Of a stretch of 64,000 nucleotides of DNA, positions 46,971 through 59,706 are shown one piece after another; within the stretch, counting starts at the first letter, position 1, and each line of letters starts with the position of its first letter. The position numbers and the translations under genes are program-made. The notes below the pieces were generated by a model. That model was not told where the DNA came from. It was given only the letters and a program-made list of their open reading frames with translations, and made no database searches. This DNA is from Sipunculus nudus (taxonomy: Eukaryota; Annelida; Sipuncula; Golfingiida; Sipunculidae), in the NCBI GenBank assembly GCA_026874595.1, contig CM049316.1, positions 8,076,339 to 8,140,338 on the forward strand, in the 5' to 3' direction.

Positions 46971-47126
46971 GTCTTGGACTTCCGGGTATCTTTATCGTTG
47001 TCGTTGGTTACATGGGATGTGACATGACGCTGGCTGTTGTGATGCTCACCATTGCTGTGGGGACAGGCGGCCTCACTGCGGCAGGGTTCCAAGTTAATCA
47101 TCTTGACATTGCACCACCTTTTGCAG
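46971..47126 (+). CDS. SLC17: SLC17-family transporter exon (about TM9-10, NHLDIAP motif)
   Basis: The acceptor follows 'gattggtcag' and the donor is GCAG/GTATCT. Its first two bases complete Gly with the leftover G of the previous exon. It encodes 'GLPGIFIVVVGYMGCDMTL', 'AVVMLTIAVGTGGLTAAGF' and 'QVNHLDIAPPFAG'. The NHLDIAP..AG signature is diagnostic of SLC17. It ends in phase 1 just where the family continues with GI..GI.NT. The next exon (TM11) was not found in the remaining 17 kb. Confidence 0.93.
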
Positions 47127-47310
47127 GTATCTTATCCAATTGGACAATTACAAAAATATTATGAAATATTCTTGCTTTCCAATGAAGAAGAGATCATTAT
47201 TTACTAGAGACTCTTCCTATTATACAAATATGCCAGTTTCAGAGACATTAGTGTGACCATGGAAGTTAAAGGTTCATGTGACCTTTTCTGTTAAATTTTT
47301 CAAAGGATTT
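47127..47310. other. Start of the SLC17 intron after the NHLDIAP exon
   Basis: A short unique stretch before the inverted family H element. The frame reading on past the donor is intronic. Confidence 0.6.
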
Positions 47311-49926
47311 TTAGCTCAGCAGACTATAAGTCATCTGAGCTATAGTCGTGGTCCATTGTCCGTCGTCCGTCCGTCTGTCCGTCCGTCCGTCCGTAGATGT
47401 GGCACGTTTTGAAACTGTAAGACCTAGGAATCCAAAATTCGGCATAATGTTAGATGTCCCCAAGATCTCCTACCAAGCCGAAAACTGGGTCTTTGCAACT
47501 TCGTTCCTTTGAGAAATTAAGGAAAAACCTCAATTTTTTATTAAAAACCTATTTTCACACTTGAGGACTGCCTAATATCAAAACCACTCATCTGTTTTTC
47601 CTCATATTTACCATAAATATTCCTCTATATAGTTCCTATGTACATGCCAGAAATTAAGTCTGTATTATGTAATTTAAAAAGGTTCTGGGCCCAAACATAA
47701 TGCATTTTGAAAAAAATAAGGAAAGATATTTGATCACATAACACAAAAAATGTTAAAGCTGTGGACCTTTTTTCCAGTAATTTAACTTTAATTAATCAAA
47801 ATTAAATTGTATACCCAAAATTAGATGAAAATCTTTTAAATTTTTTAAAATATTAATAAAAATAAAAAATTGGTACCTTAAATTTTGCCCAACTTTGACT
47901 ATGGCACGTTTTTTCCCTGTAAGTACTGTGGATTTAATTTTCCCAGCATGTTTTTGTCAGCATTTCAACTGTTATCACCAAAAATTTGAAACCAGTTGAT
48001 CAAAAACTGTAGATTTTAATCAAGTTTTCAAGCACCTTGTAACATATTGTTTACATCAAGCTAGTGTTATGCAGTTTGCAAAAGCTCAGCTCCCCAGCTT
48101 CAGCTCCAAATTTACTTAAATTCAGCATACAGTTAGATGTCTCCAAAATCCCCTACCATGCCAAGAATTTGGTCACTAGGACTTAATACCTTCGAGATAT
48201 TAATGAAAAACTTCATTTTTCAATTAAAAACCCATTGTTACACTTCAAGACTGCCTAATATCAAAACCACTGATCTGACTTTAATCATAAACAATATACA
48301 TATTTTTCATTCTCTATGCACATCCCAGAATGATGTCAGTATTGCGTAATTGTTTTAAGTTATGGGCCCAAACATAATGCACTTTGCAAAAAATCAAGAA
48401 ATATATTTACTCCCTTAACAAGGGCATTGCTAGAGATTTTTTTGTCAGGGATGTAACATTATTTAATCAATATTCAATTGAATACCCAAAATTAGTTCTG
48501 AATTTTTCAAATTTTATAAGTTATTAGTATAAATATAAAATTAGTACCTTAAATTTTGCCCAACTGTGACCATGGCACGTTTGTTTCCCGTGAGCACTGT
48601 TGATATAATTTTCATATCATGCACACATAAGGATTTCAGCTTTTTAGTTTAGAAAGCTGAAAGAAATTGGACAAAAATTGTAGCTTTTATTAATGTTTTT
48701 TATGAGACCCTGTAAGACTTTGGCTCTCTCTAGCCCCTCTTGAGTCACCTGTATGTTGACCTTGTTGACCTTTCATCAAATTATGCACGCTTGAGGCGAG
48801 GCATACAGGAATCCAGGCAGCTTATGGCCAGCCACAGTTGATCCAGGTGTCCAACCCAACTCATCTAGTAGTTTTAACCAACAACATAACAATAAACAAC
48901 AAATTAATAAATTTTTATTGGTTTTTAATAACAAATTAAAGAAAAAAGAAAAGGAATTTGTTAGTTTATAATAACAGGAAATTAACTTGCAGTTTCTGAT
49001 GATATTAGAATCTTGTATCGATGGGTAGAATGTCACATATTCCAAATAACACCATGCAGTCACCTATGGCATTTTTCAGTTCAATTTTAATGATAAAGAA
49101 GTAAATCATATTATTCATTACTAAGCATTAGGGATCATATGAAGGAAATTAATGATAGACAAAGATGCAGTTGATAATATTAATCTAGATTCCTACTGTG
49201 TCTAGTGTGTACATTGATGTGAAATTAGTCCATAATGAATTTTTTAATGTTATTTTTTAATATAAATAAAAGCCATAAAACCAGGTACTTATGATCATTA
49301 TTTAAATGTGTGAATTTTGTATATTCTGGATTCTCAACATCATTGTTTGGTGAAAATTGAATAAATACCAGACATGGTGCGAATACTTTGTAATTGTATT
49401 TAAATACGAATATGATTATGTACTCCATTATAAAATTTCTTGCATAAAGAATGGGAATTCAGGTAAAAATGAAAGTATATGAATACTCGTGCAAATACTT
49501 TCAAAATTTATTCATGAATGCATTCATGAATATATTCTTTAATATTATTTTAATAATCATATCAGTTATATTTTATTTTAAAAAATCATATGATTCTCTT
49601 ATTATTTTTAATAAAAATTATATTTGGGACAATATTTGTAATTTTTTTTAATAAATAGTTAAACTCATATTATATGTTCTGCTTATAAGTTATATGGCCA
49701 AGTCAAAATCTGTGTGACAATAGTACTCCAATTGTTAATAAAATAAATGAAATCAATCCTCTTCCCTGTCTCCAAAGGTACTATCAAAATCATACATAAG
49801 CTAAACAACAACAACTCATAATACAGCTTATATTTATTACCACACAAAACCAGCATGTGCCTCATTTCTAAATAATATTTTTTTATCATATATAACAGCT
49901 GAGCGTCGTGACCCATAGGTCCCTTG
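47311..49926 (-). mobile_element. Family H element (copy 6), inverted, 2.6 kb
   Basis: On the minus strand it starts at AAGGGACCTATGGGTCACGA (49925 downward) and ends at the hairpin (47312-47344), next to (GTCC)n at 47359-47393. It is the reverse complement, with many differences, of 26992-29113, and has about 0.8 kb more in the 3' half (47440-48130), where core text is repeated. It abuts block B' exactly at 49926. Confidence 0.78.
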
Positions 49927-51818
49927 TTAATTAAATTTACTTCCTTATCTGCAATGTAGGCTATGTGACAAACTTAATATAATTCCCTATAATTTGTGAA
50001 GTCTTTTCCAGTTCGTTCGGCTCACCAAAACAAGGCCTCATGCATCGGTCATTAAAGGCGTGGATTATGTGAAGTTTCAAGGTTTTGGTGAACAAGAACA
50101 GTGAAAAATAATCAAAGATTATTGTCTACAATATAATATGAAAATAAAATCAACCCGACCGACTGTTTTCTTCTCATAATGAAATGGTCTCAAGTTGGAT
50201 TAAATTTCTTGAAGCAAATGCTCTTTCCCTGTGAATAAATTAATCTGCATGGCTCTCTCTTCGCTTAACCAATTAATGCTTAATTCGGGCGTAGCTATAA
50301 GTGTTGGTTGTAGCTGCTAGTTCAGGTCGGTGGTTTTCTCTTGGTCCTGCGGATTCCTCCATCTTAAAGAGACCTCCGAACGTCTTTTTTATAGAAAGTG
50401 CCCCGTGTTATTAGTTATTATAACAATAAGAACGATTGACTTAAAATAAAGTGTAAATAAGAAAAGTTCAAATAAGCATCTTCATGCTATCTAACTGTAA
50501 AATGAGCAAAAAAAGTCAGTTTGATGACTTGTGTATTAATTTTGGAATTTTATCTCCCTCCCATGGAGTCGTATAGTGTTTGGTCTGTCGTCGTCTGTGT
50601 CATTTCTTGTGAACGCGATAACTTTTGAACCACCCTATATTTTTTTCATGAAATTTTCATGAAATTTGAATAGTTCTTACTGAAACCTTAAGGTCAAATT
50701 AGCAGAAATGGAAGTTTGTTGTGAACCTATAACTTTTGAAGTATAACATAACTTTCCTCACAATCGATACAAAAATTGGCCTTTAACATGGCACAAAACG
50801 TCACTGTATGTTACACGTAAAACACATTTACAATTCGCATCTAGAATGGTCTTTGGAGAGCTGCCCGTTTGCTTAAAATTTAATATCCACTGCACGAGTT
50901 AAAAATTACTACAATAGGTCAGATTTCTCAATATTTGTTCTGTTTTCTTTGATTTATTCATTTAATTTTTTTTTGTGGGGGGGGGGGGGGGGGTATCGTT
51001 TCATAATAACACAAAATTTTTTACTTTTTTGTATGTTTAAAACATACATATACAAAAATGGTCGTTTCGCAATACTGGTGACGTAGATTACCTTGAATTA
51101 TGACAAGGAGAGACTGTTTTTTTTCATGCAACTACTGGTGGCACTTAGAATTGTCATTATTACGCAATTTTTATAGCAGATATACGACTGAGTCATCTTA
51201 ACGTTTATCCAGGTCCATTACGATGATTACATGACGCAAAAACCATTTTACACTTCACATGCAGCAAGGGATCTTATATAAACCTTCAACTGACAGGCCT
51301 ATATTTTTAAATTATTTGTATTTACACACATTTCAGATAAATATCCCTAAAGAACCAATGATGGACTGCCATCATTCTGATTTGAACTGGTAATGCTGAA
51401 GTTAAATAGACCTAACAGATGTTCCGCTGACATCCGGATGGAGGTGGACACATTATATAAAACCAAACTGCCATGCAGATCAAAGAATTTGTTATGAATG
51501 GCAGTTCCAATTTCGCAAAACCTGAATAAAAAGTAGTTTTCAGTACCAGTGATAAAGGTCAGCTGTATTATGAGTTATATCATATTATAACCCTCCTTCA
51601 GGCCAGGCTGTGGATAATGCTCTTCCATAATTCTCTCCACCTGCAGGTCATGCAGTGCTATCGCGGCTCAGACAAAGCGGGTTATGAAAATTGCTCAAAA
51701 CATTTCAGATGAAAGCAAATGCGTGTTGGGATATAAGGATTGGGCTTAGATCGTGAAGATTAGTGTGGTGCTCTGGCATAGTTGCTTTTTCTGATTTTTA
51801 CCTTTTCACCTAATTAAA

Positions 51819-53155
51819 CAAGGGACCCATGGGTCACGGCGCTCAGCTGATCATGATTGGACTATAAATGTATCACCATTGTGATACTATATTGAGTAGA
51901 TAAAGCTTAGAATATCATGGTCATGTTGGGCTTTTATAAAGGAATATAATGTAATATGTGAGTAAATGATAATGAAATAACCTGACTGATGGATTAATAT
52001 GGAGTAAAATATAGTGGTTTATTTTTTATTTATTTGGGAGGGGTCGAAAAAAGCAATTTATTTGAGCAAATATGAATGCAATGACAGTATACTAAGCAGT
52101 GGTATAATGATGATAAGGCTATTTGTTGAAGGATCTATAGTGTATGGAAAACTGCAAGATTTCAATTTGACAGATACAAGGTTATGATTAACTATGCTGA
52201 TGAGGGGATTTATGAATTTGTGACTGTATGACATGATATCTTGATAAGATCGGTCTTGACAAGGTACATTATTTTGATGCCCCTCACGTCTACATATTAC
52301 ACAATATTGACATAATTTCTGGCATGTACATAGGTAACTATAGACAAATGGTCAACAGTACTGAACCACCTGGAAGGTTAAAATCTTAAAAATATGATGA
52401 AATGTAGATAAAGTTTGAGAGGAAGAGGTAATCTGGGCCATGGTTGGTTGATATGATCGAAGAAAATGTTGCAAATAATATTTGAGATCTGACCATGCCT
52501 TTCCATTGGTTACCTTTTTGATAAGCTGTTGACAGTTCAACAGTTTACACATTTGTCTGATGAGATCCAACTTATTTGGTAAACCTTTTTTTATCAATTT
52601 TATGATATGTATACAGTTGCCATAACGTCTCCACTCCACAGGTGCAATGACTTGATGGGGGGGGGGGGGGGGGGGGGGTAGTAGTTGTGTTATGATCAGA
52701 GTGACAATGCCTCTGTCTCTCTGTAGATATTTTCTTTAATTATTAAATTTTATGCTATAGCCATAGAACTATTGTTTACAGTGCCAAGGAGCAAAGTCTC
52801 AGTGGGATGAAGAAGGGGATGGTGAGAGTTACAACACCCTTGCATATACATACAGGATATGAAATTTAATTCAACAGTGCTTATAAAAAAAAAGTTTATT
52901 CATGAACATTAAATATTTAAAACAGGCAGAAAGATGGAGAAACAAAGCAAATCATTTTTCCCCATTCTACTGAGCCAAGAAAAAATTAACAATATTTGCA
53001 TTTATTCCTTTTTTTCATTACATAATTTTAATCCAAGTTTCCGAATGTTACTTTAAATTTACAGTATAACATACATGTGATTGTGAATATTTCAGTTGAT
53101 TCACATTTTTAAATTGCATCAACATTTATAGTTAATGTATCTAGTTTATAGTACC

Positions 53156-53189
<34 letters not shown>

Positions 53190-55714
53190 CTCTCTGGTAA
53201 TTACTGCCTGACCCAGCCTGACCCAGACACTCACAGTGGCAGTAGGTCAGACCTGAAGGTGTTATGTAACTGCCCAGTACACTGCATTTATACTGATCTG
53301 ATGTAAACAATGAAGACATGGTATCTGGAAACTTGAATGAAATCTACAGTTTTTGATCAATTGGTTTCAAATTTCAGATTTTAACAGATGAAATGTTAAT
53401 GTGTACATGCTGTGAAAATTAAATCCACAGCACTAACGGGAAAAATTTGAATATTTATATTTTTTTAAATGGTATCAGGAAAAAAGAAAAGTATTCTCAA
53501 ATAAAAAACTAATACATGTGTTAAAATCAATCCAAGGATCAAAACACCCAATATATTATACCAGGAGCAAACTGTAGTTGGGAATGTTTAATTTTATGAA
53601 CTGAAATAAAGGACCAGCAATATAAATTTTGAATATTTAGCCAGTATCATGTAACAACTGATACAACCATGAGTTATAAGTCAAACAAATTAAAATCTTT
53701 AATGAGCACTTGTCTGAGTAATATTTTAAATTTTTGACATATTTATTTATTATTTTAATTTTATAATAAATATAAACCAACAAGTTAAACACCTGGAAAA
53801 GACCTGGAAATTTAGATTAATTTAATATAATCAACTGCATCCTTGTCTATAATTAACTTGCTTCATATAATCCCTAATAGTAAACAACAATTTATTTTAA
53901 TTATTTATTTTTCATTTTAATGGTTGAAATGAAAAATACCCAATGGTGACTGCATGGTGTCATTTGAAATACAATTTTGGCCATCCATGGAAGATCCATA
54001 AATGATCAGTAATTGCAAGGTAATCCCCTGTAACTCATTAACTATAAATTCCTTTTCCATTTATTTTTTTAAGTTCTTATCATAAACCAAGAATTAAAAA
54101 AAAAAATATTGTTATGTTTATGGCCTAAACAAATACTAGAGGAGGGGGTTGGACAGTTAGATCCAGCTGAAGCCACCCAAGAGCTGGCTGGCTGCAGAGT
54201 GCCTCGCTTCAAGCATGCATAATTGGCCTGAAAGGTCAATGTGGGGACATAAAAGAAGGGCTTCAGTACAGCCTAGGTATGATATGGTCTCATAAAAACT
54301 TTCATAAAAGCTAGTTTTTTACCAATTCCCTTTATTACTTCAGAATTGAGAAGCTAAAATCCTTACGTGTGCAAGATATGAAAATTAAATCAACAGTGCT
54401 TACAGGGAAAAAAAACATGCCATGGCCAAAGTTGGGCAAAATTTAAGGTACTGATTTTATATTTATGGTAATAACTTATAAAATTTGAAAAATTCAGAAC
54501 TAATTTTGGGAATAGAATTGAATCTTGATTAAATAATGTTATATCCCTGGCAAAAAATCTCTACCTTCAGCAATTCTCATATTAAGAGAGTAAATATATT
54601 TCTTGATTTTTTTACAAAGTGCATTATGTTTGGGCCTAGAACAAAAAACGATTACACAATACTGACATCATTTCTGGCATATGCATAGCGAATGTATAGA
54701 AAAATAAGTATATTATATATGATCAAAGTCAGATCAGTGGTTTTGATATTAGGCAGTCTTAAAGTGTAACAATGGGTTTTTAATGGAAAAATTAAGTTTT
54801 TTTCTTAATATCTCGAAGGAATGCAGTCCTAGTGACCAAACTTTTAGTATGGTAGGGGATTTGGGGGACATCTAACTGTATGCCGAATTAAAGGAACTTA
54901 GAGATGAAGCTGGGGAGCTCAGCTCTAGTAAACTGCATAACACTAGCTTGATGTAAACAATTTGTAACATGGTGCTTGAAAACTTGAATAAAATCTACAG
55001 TTTTTGATCAACTGGTTTCAAATTTTTTGTTTTAACAGTTGAAATGGTAACAAAAACATGCTTTGAAAATTAAATCCACAGCAGTTACAGGAAAAAAAGT
55101 GCCATGGTCAAACTTGGGCAAAATTTAAGGTACCAATTTTATATTTTTGCCAATATTTAAAAAAAATTAACAGATTTTGATCTAATTTTTGGTATACAAT
55201 TAAATTTTGATTATTTAAAGTAGTATTACTGAAAAAAAGTCCCTACCTTTAACACTTTTGGTCTTAAGTGACCAAATATCTTTCCTGATTTTTTTACAAA
55301 GTCTATTATGTTTGGCCCATAACTTTTTAAAATTAAATAATACTGACTTAATTTCTGGCATGTACATAGGAACCACATAGAGGAATATTTATGGTAAAAA
55401 TAAAGAAAACCAGATGAGTGGTTTTGATATTAGGCAGTCCTGAAGTGTGAAAATAGATTTTTAATAGAAATTGAGGTTTTTCCTTAATATCTCGCAGGAA
55501 CGAAGTCCTACTGACCCAATTTGTGGCATGGTAGGAGATTTTGGGGCATCTAACTGTATGCCGAATTTCAGATTCGTAGGTCCAATGGTGTCAAAAAGTG
55601 CCAGTCTTACAGACGGACATCCGGATGGACGGACGGCAAGACAGACAGACGGACGGACGACGGACAATGGACCATGACTATAGCTCAGATGACTTATAGT
55701 CAGCTGAGCTAAAT
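51819..55714 (+). mobile_element. Family H element (copy 3'), full length 3.9 kb, in block B'
   Basis: It starts at AGGGACCCATGGGTCACGGC (51821) and ends at the hairpin 55680-55711 after (GGAC)n (55618-55660). It has G-run (52657-52678) and (GA)n (53158-53189) tracts and two successive core-like copies in the 3' half (about 54440-54960 and 54960-55700). This is the complete counterpart of the truncated element at 31410. Confidence 0.75.
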
Positions 55715-56360
55715 ATGCTTCCAGTTGTTTAAAATGGCTTTAAAAATTTGCAAGTCTAAGAATTCATTTGCGGATTATTTATATATTTAAATCCTTTTTG
55801 AACGAGAGACCCATCTCTCACGATGCTCCGCTAATTGTTGTAAAATTTTATCAAATTCAAAATAAACTTTTTTCCTATTTTTTTTTTTTTTAGAAATAAG
55901 CATTTGAAAAAGATATGATATGGTCCTGCTATTTAGTGATAATCAAGTACTTAATATATGATTTCCAAACTAATACTCATGGTTGCCAAGGTATATTTAC
56001 AGATTGACAGAAAGGTGGACAGAAAAGACTGATCACTTTTTTTCACTTTATAAGGCAGGGAAATAATGCTGTTCATGTTCAGTTTATATATTAAACCCTA
56101 TTTTTTCAGCATAAATCCACTTTTGGCATGAGAATTATGATTTATTTACGGAGTATTTTTATCATATTTTCTTTTAATTTTACGAACTTCATAATTTCAC
56201 AGTTCTAAAAAGTCTGAAAGTATAAGTTAATTCTGAATTATAAGTTGCATCATTATTTATCTTTAGTTTGGTTCAAATCATGTTAAATTATGCATTCACA
56301 TATTATTTTATCATACACGGAATATAACGGTAAATTTTTCATTCAAAGATAAAATCACAA

Positions 56361-56443
56361 ACTAGGGACCCATGGGTCTTGACGCTCGTCAATAAGGATA
56401 TGTTTACTTTATTTCAAAATATGGGTCCTGTGATCAGTTTGAA
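56361..56443 (+). mobile_element. Family H 5' end fragment (copy 4')
   Basis: GGGACCCATGGGTCTTGACG at 56366 on matches the element start at 34515 for about 80 bases, to 'cagtttgaag'. The homology of the large duplication ends there. Confidence 0.6.
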
Positions 56444-56584
56444 GCCAACTTGTCTACCTAAGTTATCTAATACTTATAAAAGGAATTCGGTTCACGTTTG
56501 TTCGCAATGTTCTCTAAAACCGCGTTGTGTACAATATTGTGCCATACATTATTTTAAAGGTTATTATCCCCGCAGTGACATACA

Positions 56585-56960
56585 CTGTTAAAAGTTGCAC
56601 GTAAAATAACGGTGCTTTGCACCGGCAGCAAAGTTGACAGTGCAATGCACCGTTATTTTACGTGCAAAGAAATAACGCAGTGCGTTAAATAACGTCGCAT
56701 TGCACCGTAATTTTACAGCGCTTTGGGACGTAAATAAACGGTGCTTAGCCACGGGAAATAACGGGCATCTGTTACTTTACGGGACAATATGCCGTTATTT
56801 TACAGTGCTAAGAGACGTGAATAAACAGTGATTTAAACTGGAATCAGGGCATTGCACCGTTATTTCACGGTGCTTTGATATGTAGAATAACAAAACATTG
56901 TTACTTTATAATATATAACAGTGCTTTGCACTTGGAGCTTTACACTGTTACAGGTTTCCA
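56585..56960. repeat. Hairpin-rich repeat with a 28-bp inverted repeat
   Basis: Arms 56594-56622 and 56640-56667 (TTGCACGTAAAATAACGGTG and its complement) enclose a loop of about 18 bases. The following 300 bases repeat variants of 'taacggtgctttgcac' and 'ttattttac.gtgc' on both strands. 'acactgtta' occurs at both limits (56582, 56942). It resembles a foldback or MITE-like element, family unknown. Confidence 0.6.
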
Positions 56961-57941
56961 TAATTTTTCTCAAAACGTTTCTGTCTTGTCACTCCGGACG
57001 AACCCTTTATTTGTATCTGTGTACTTCAGGTTTCTCATAACATGTTTTTTAGATTTTACCAGTAAAAATATTACGAACGAAGTCAGACCTTATGATGACA
57101 GAGTTGTAACTTTCTGTTTGACAGTCAAGTGTCCCGAAAATCAAATCAGGATATCCACAGAGGGAAATGTATCTTGGCTAATTTGGGAAATGGCATTAAA
57201 AATGCATGCTCACACATAATATCACACCACTTCTTTATTGTATGAAATATTCAACAGATCATCAACATGTACAACACGTGTACTTAATGTATATAGTTAT
57301 TCAGATTATACTGATCTTCCAAAAGGCATCATTAGGAAGCAAACATATTTAAACATTTTGACCACACTGCATGGCCTCCAACTAAACGTTCCAACTAAAC
57401 ATATAAAATTTGGCAATTAGTGCAATATTATTATGATGACTATTATGAATGCTGTGTGTTATCTCATTTAGGTTGCTGATCTTTTTAACAATTGGGCCCA
57501 AATCTATTTTTAATGTATCTTTGAAAAATAGATAAAAGTGCATCAATAAATTTATAGTGTTGTAAATTAATGGTATCTTTAAAGTAAAAGATGGTCAGAA
57601 CACAAGTCAAACAATTGAAATGGATTTAACTTATATGTCACCAAATCTTTCTACAGTAAAGGCATCTACTTTGTGTGAAGCTTCTGATAATGAATTCCAA
57701 AATAAAGGTCCTTGGTAAATAAATGATTTTTGCATCAATTAAATTCGAACTGGAGGGAGTTGAAGAGAATGCCTACACTGTAACAAGGGTGCAAATGTAA
57801 ACGTTTTTCCATAAAAATAATAAGATAATTACCGGATTTAATTAAGGTACTTAAACACAAGAATATTAAAAGTGAAATAGTCGTTAACTGATATTTCCTA
57901 TATTGTTGATATTTTATAGAGGAAAATGCAGCATTAAAACA
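56961..57941. other. No gene recognised
   Basis: AT-rich unique sequence. Frames of 114 and 60 residues (56875-57420, plus) have no start context, splice logic or family signature. Confidence 0.5.
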
Positions 57942-58195
57942 TTAAATCTGACCAACCAGCTCTATTGACAGTGGGCAGTTAGAGGTGCATTCAATTACCC
58001 CCACATCAAGAAACCTGAAGGTCTTTTTAGTCCCTTGGGATACTCCAGGGTAAATATCCAAAATGACGCACAGCAAGCCTCCAGTGGAAGTAGAAATAAC
58101 TTGCATGGGTTGACAGTTTCTGGCCATCCACCATATGTTACAGTGATGTTACAGTCCCCATCTTGAACATTCACAGGTGTTGAAGATCTCATTCC
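57942..58195 (-). CDS. Gene 3 candidate last exon (frame uncertain)
   Basis: An excellent acceptor ('ttattattttgtatgcag', ending at 58196) opens this stretch. In one frame (needing phase 0) it reads 'NVQDGDCNITVTYGGWPETV' and stops at 57995-57997. In another (needing phase 1) it meets an early TAA, then reads 'VIECTSNCPLSIELVGQI' to a stop at 57942-57944. The preceding exon with its best donor leaves phase 2, which would stop after two codons. So the exon is probably real, but the true junction or a sequencing frameshift is unresolved. Confidence 0.4.
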
Positions 58196-59558
58196 CTGCA
58201 TACAAAATAATAAACAGAAAAGAGTGATTGTAAATGTAAGAAACATGAGAGAAATATGTAAGAATATAGTTCAGTGCAATTATCCCTTTAATTTTTATAT
58301 TTTTTTAGATTTCTTTTTTAAGGTCTGACGCTCTATCAATTTACATTACAGAAAATAAATTTTGTTCTTTCTTCACAAAATTTAAACAATAACTACAAAA
58401 ATAGTTTTCTTATGGTCAATGGGAACCTTTAGAAGTGAAAATAATTTTACATTATTATATCAAATATATCTTTACATTTACATTACAGACAATAACTGGC
58501 CAAGATTTTGTTCTATCTCCACAAAAAAATTAACAATTTCAACATTTTTCTTTATATATGTATTTACTTAAACAAGGGACCTATGGGTCACTGTGCTCAG
58601 CTGACGTTAACCTTGAAGGTAAAAATCTAAAATAATATCAAATGGAGATAAAGTGTAAGAGGAAGAGGTAATAAAGGCCATGGTTGGTTTATATGATTGG
58701 TTTGTATTGATGAGCAAGAAATTGTTGCAAATAATATTTTGTGACCTGACCATGTGTTTCCTAATGTTGAAACTGAAGCATGTGAGCAGTTTGTGAACAA
58801 ATGACCTGTACAATTACCATGATCATTAGCTGGCTTTTCGATTAACTGTTGAAATTTCATTAGTTTACACATTTGTTCAATCAAATCTTTTTTTTTGTAT
58901 AATATAAATTATTAAATATTTTTTTTTTTATGAAATGTATACAGTTGAAATATAACTAACAACATAAAACATGGCAAACAAAGCCTGATCTCAAATTCTG
59001 CTGATGCAGGAAAATAATGAACAAATGTTTGTAACAAATCCTCATTTTTTATCACATCAATTTTTTTTAATTTAAGTTTATATTTCTATACATTTTCAAT
59101 ATAACATATATCTGAATATAAAAGTTGATTCATAATTCTCAATTGCATTATCATAAATCTCAATCTTGTCAGATAACACCACATCATGCATACAAATGTT
59201 TATTTATTTTTTACCACAAAAATATATATTTTAAATCTGCAAAACAATAAATGTTTTAAAAAAATACTTGATTTAGATTTCACAATTTTGAATTTTGTCT
59301 TTATTTATCCATAATGTGCATCATATTTTATCATAATTTAAGCATACTGATGGGTTCCATTATGATTGGTAAAATCATTTAAAAGAAAAATGATTTCTTT
59401 AAAAATGCTACATTACACAACATTGCATCTTCTGGATTACACTTTGAATTACTTTTTTAAGGAAAGTTTTTGCATATCAGAGTGGAAACAGCATTACAAT
59501 TAAGGAGATACAGTGAAAACAATAACAATACTGCATAACACTTGGTGGGTTGGGTTTG

Positions 59559-59560
<2 letters not shown>

Positions 59561-59589
<29 letters not shown>
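59561..59589. repeat. 29-base poly(G) tract
   Basis: The longest G homopolymer in the window. The poly-Pro minus frame across it is an artefact. Confidence 0.9.
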
Positions 59590-59590
<1 letters not shown>

Positions 59591-59621
59591 TTGGGGTGGT
59601 GATATCAGAATAACTGTACAC

Positions 59622-59706
59622 CTGTCACAGCAGGGGATCTCCCCCAGTGACTGTAACAAATCAGAAACCCTGGCATAGCTGACTTCCAGTGACCTGGAGT
59701 GGGACC
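59622..59706 (-). CDS. Gene 3 exon (CCDRC segment)
   Basis: The acceptor ends in GATGCAG (59713-59707). Two bases complete the codon left by the previous exon, and the frame stays open: 'SHSRSLEVSYARVSDLLQSL', then 'GEIPCCDR'. The best donor is GACAG/GTGTAC at 59621. Reading on gives C..C ('CCDRC') but then enters the poly(G) tract. Confidence 0.42.

Larger units (their letters stand above)
35528..56443. repeat. Large duplicated segment, copy 2 (A', insert, B')
   Basis: A' is 35528-40168 and B' is 49926-56443. Between them lie 9.76 kb absent from copy 1: a family H element, the SLC17 exons and another family H element. Text matches copy 1 at most positions with scattered substitutions and indels, typical of a recent duplication or of two alleles in a highly polymorphic species. 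Confidence 0.88.

Noticed and set aside
56875-57219. 114-residue plus-strand frame
   Set aside because: Overlaps the hairpin repeat, is AT-driven, and shows no motif or splice support; it also does not match the missing SLC17 exons.
59477-59659. Proline-rich 60-residue protein
   Set aside because: The proline run is the poly(G) tract read on the minus strand; only the upstream part (59622-59706) is kept as a possible exon.
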